The notes beneath the pieces were generated by a model. The model saw only the letters and a list, made by a program, of their open reading frames with translations, did no database searches and was not told the origin of the DNA. DNA of 64,000 nucleotides, taken from Shewanella psychrophila. GTDB taxonomy: Bacteria; Pseudomonadota; Gammaproteobacteria; Enterobacterales; Shewanellaceae. The position numbers and the translations under genes are program-made. Of this stretch, positions 62,886-64,000 are shown piece by piece. Numbering within the stretch: the stretch's first letter is position 1; each line of letters begins with the position of its first letter. The stretch is from assembly GCF_002005305.1 (NCBI RefSeq), contig NZ_CP014782.1, forward strand, positions 3,906,001 through 3,970,000, written 5' to 3'.

Positions 62886-64000
62886 TGCGTTGTAACCCGT
62901 AGCTTTGCTCTAGCACTTGCGCTGTTTCAGCTCTTTCTAAAATGTTAGCCACCCAAATATTAATCACGTCCTGGCCACTGAGCCCTTTGCTTTGCTCAAC
63001 GCTGCCCGCCTTACTGGCATCCTCTATCAACTTAACCATCACTTGTACGCCCGCCCCTTTTCCACCCTTGCCCCCATCAGCTGACGTACTCAAGGCATTC
63101 ATAAGGGTTTGTTGTTGCTTGCGGGTATACACCGTCTCCCCGCCATCGAGAAGATAGGTACCTTCACGGGGAATGGTACCGCCGCCATGAAATTGGCCGA
63201 TGATGGTGGGGATCAAAGCCATCGCCGCCATCATTGCGGCCATGCCGACAGTGGCGCTGCTTCCGAATGTGGCGATTGATGAGGTTGCGGCGGCTGGAGC
63301 CATTGATGCGGTAATAGAGGCACCTGTCGCGGCGGCAGTCGTAGTTGCTGTCGCTGAGGTACTGGCCATAATGCCCTTATCAATAGCCGCCATCGCCAGC
63401 TTCTTAATGCTCACCTCCACTAAGCCTGACACCACACTTTTAATCGCTCCCTTAGCAATGCCCTTCATCGCATCACCAAAGTTTTCCGATTCAAAAAGTG
63501 CATCTGCAGTTGCAGAGCCAATACCGGAAGCAAACCGATCGAAAGTCTCTGACCACATCGCATCAAACTGGGTTGAAATGCCGCCATTGATCTCACCCAT
63601 GGCAGTAGCATGACGACGCTGCTCAGCCTCAATCAATAGGTTTATCTGATTACGCTTTAATGCTTCTGACTCAGGGGTATTGGCCAGCTCATCATTCAAG
63701 ATCCCCATATTGTCGTCATGAGTTTGAGACTCTGAATAACGAGGATCTAAATTCCCCCGCAGATTATCAAACTCACTCGGGCCCTCTGAGGCGAGTGCGT
63801 ATTCTTCCTTAAGTGCACTGAGCAAGGCTTTACGTTTTTCTAACGGCACATTGGCTTGTTCAAAATACGTTTTTAACAACCGCTCCTTTTCGGCCATCTC
63901 ATTACTGGCCGCAGCCAGTGGATCGAGTACCTTAAGCAGCTCACTCAGTTGCTTTTTCTGCTCAGCTGCCGCGCTGGTGTTTGCCTTGGTGGCATCCAAT
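62878..64000 (-). CDS. Tail tape measure protein, C-terminal part (cut by window edge)
   Basis: At least 373 residues, open at the right edge. A coiled-coil, Lys/Glu-rich segment (about 10-70) is followed by an Ala/Thr/Ser-rich hydrophobic stretch (IMASTSATATTTAAATGASI and ASMAPAAATSSIATFGSSAT), then FHGGGTIPREGTYLLDGGET and VYTRKQQQTLMNAL, the usual C-terminal segment of tape measure proteins (GG-.-GP..V..GE..V). It sets tail length and helps DNA entry. The N-terminal majority lies outside the window. Confidence 0.85.
   Translation of the reverse strand, partial: LDATKANTSAAAEQKKQLSELLKVLDPLAAASNEMAEKERLLKTYFEQANVPLEKRKALLSALKEEYALASEGPSEFDNLRGNLDPRYSESQTHDDNMGILNDELANTPESEALKRNQINLLIEAEQRRHATAMGEINGGISTQFDAMWSETFDRFASGIGSATADALFESENFGDAMKGIAKGAIKSVVSGLVEVSIKKLAMAAIDKGIMASTSATATTTAAATGASITASMAPAAATSSIATFGSSATVGMAAMMAAMALIPTIIGQFHGGGTIPREGTYLLDGGETVYTRKQQQTLMNALSTSADGGKGGKGAGVQVMVKLIEDASKAGSVEQSKGLSGQDVINIWVANILERAETAQVLEQSYGLQRNG

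Larger units (their letters stand above)
54065..64000. mobile_element. Prophage end, cut by the window
   Basis: A minus-strand tail module (56598-64000) in canonical order, with two plus-strand cargo-like genes (54065-56334) at its outer edge beside core genes. No integrase, capsid or terminase genes are in the window, so the prophage continues to the right. The left limit is an estimate. Confidence 0.75.

Noticed and set aside
63200..63613. 137-codon Ala/Val-rich plus-strand frame
   Set aside because: Mirror of the low-complexity Ala/Thr segment of the tape measure protein.

Overview
The window looks like chromosome of a marine gammaproteobacterium, most probably Shewanella or a close relative. 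The reasons are the integron integrase type, FNR/EtrA-like boxes, pntAB, a hydroxyproline catabolic locus, a DUF4212/sodium:solute symporter pair, and many IS remnants between ordinary housekeeping genes. This is judged from protein and motif recognition only; no database was searched.

Layout. (1) 1-8.3 kb: the integrase-proximal end of a chromosomal integron. intI (+) has a perfect LexA box. The cassettes read leftwards on the minus strand: barstar-family, a conserved hypothetical, and a SAM methyltransferase. The attC sites have attracted mobile DNA. A complete group IIC-attC intron sits exactly in one attC, an IS110/IS1111-type remnant abuts a second, and an IS91-family element with its own (broken) tyrosine recombinase lies between the second and third. 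(2) 8.7-15.7 kb: a complete trans-4-hydroxy-L-proline pathway plus a trans-3-hydroxyproline dehydratase, with a GntR regulator and operator-like palindromes in the divergent promoter. (3) 15.8-17 kb: a FabH-type ketoacyl synthase, its terminator, and a 50-bp tmRNA (ssrA) 3' end left as an attachment-site scar. (4) 17-28.7 kb: an AT-rich accessory block of decayed IS630, IS6, IS5, IS3 and IS256 elements. Between them lie a secreted sphingomyelinase-like enzyme, a secreted M4 metalloprotease and three secreted unknown proteins. (5) 28.7-53.4 kb: mostly core-like genes. They include a PhoX phosphatase with tandem Pho boxes, a periplasmic molybdenum aldehyde-oxidoreductase operon with FNR boxes, pntAB, a LRAT-like protein, a DnaQ-like exonuclease, a CBS/nucleotidyltransferase protein, TPR and purple-acid-phosphatase proteins, an amidohydrolase lipoprotein and an acetate-type symporter. 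(6) 54-64 kb: the end of a prophage. Two cargo-like genes (one with an ADP-ribosyltransferase-like tail) precede a minus-strand tail module: tape measure, small tail protein, a SPRY-GH16-DUF1833 fusion, NlpC/P60 and TipJ-like tip protein. It runs off the right edge.

How parts work together. In the hydroxyproline locus, 4-hydroxyproline is epimerised, oxidised by the FAD enzyme, deaminated by the DapA-like enzyme and oxidised to 2-oxoglutarate by the aldehyde dehydrogenase. Collagen-type substrate could come from proteases such as the nearby M4 enzyme, but that link is only inference. In the aldehyde-oxidoreductase operon the Mo subunit, 2Fe-2S subunit and tri-haem cytochrome would pass electrons on in the periplasm, with XdhC maturing the cofactor. 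The most unusual items are the three kinds of mobile element gathered at attC sites, the tail protein carrying a GH16-like catalytic motif, the 11-bp-phased Pho half-sites, the ssrA scar, and a 59-residue orphan peptide gene.
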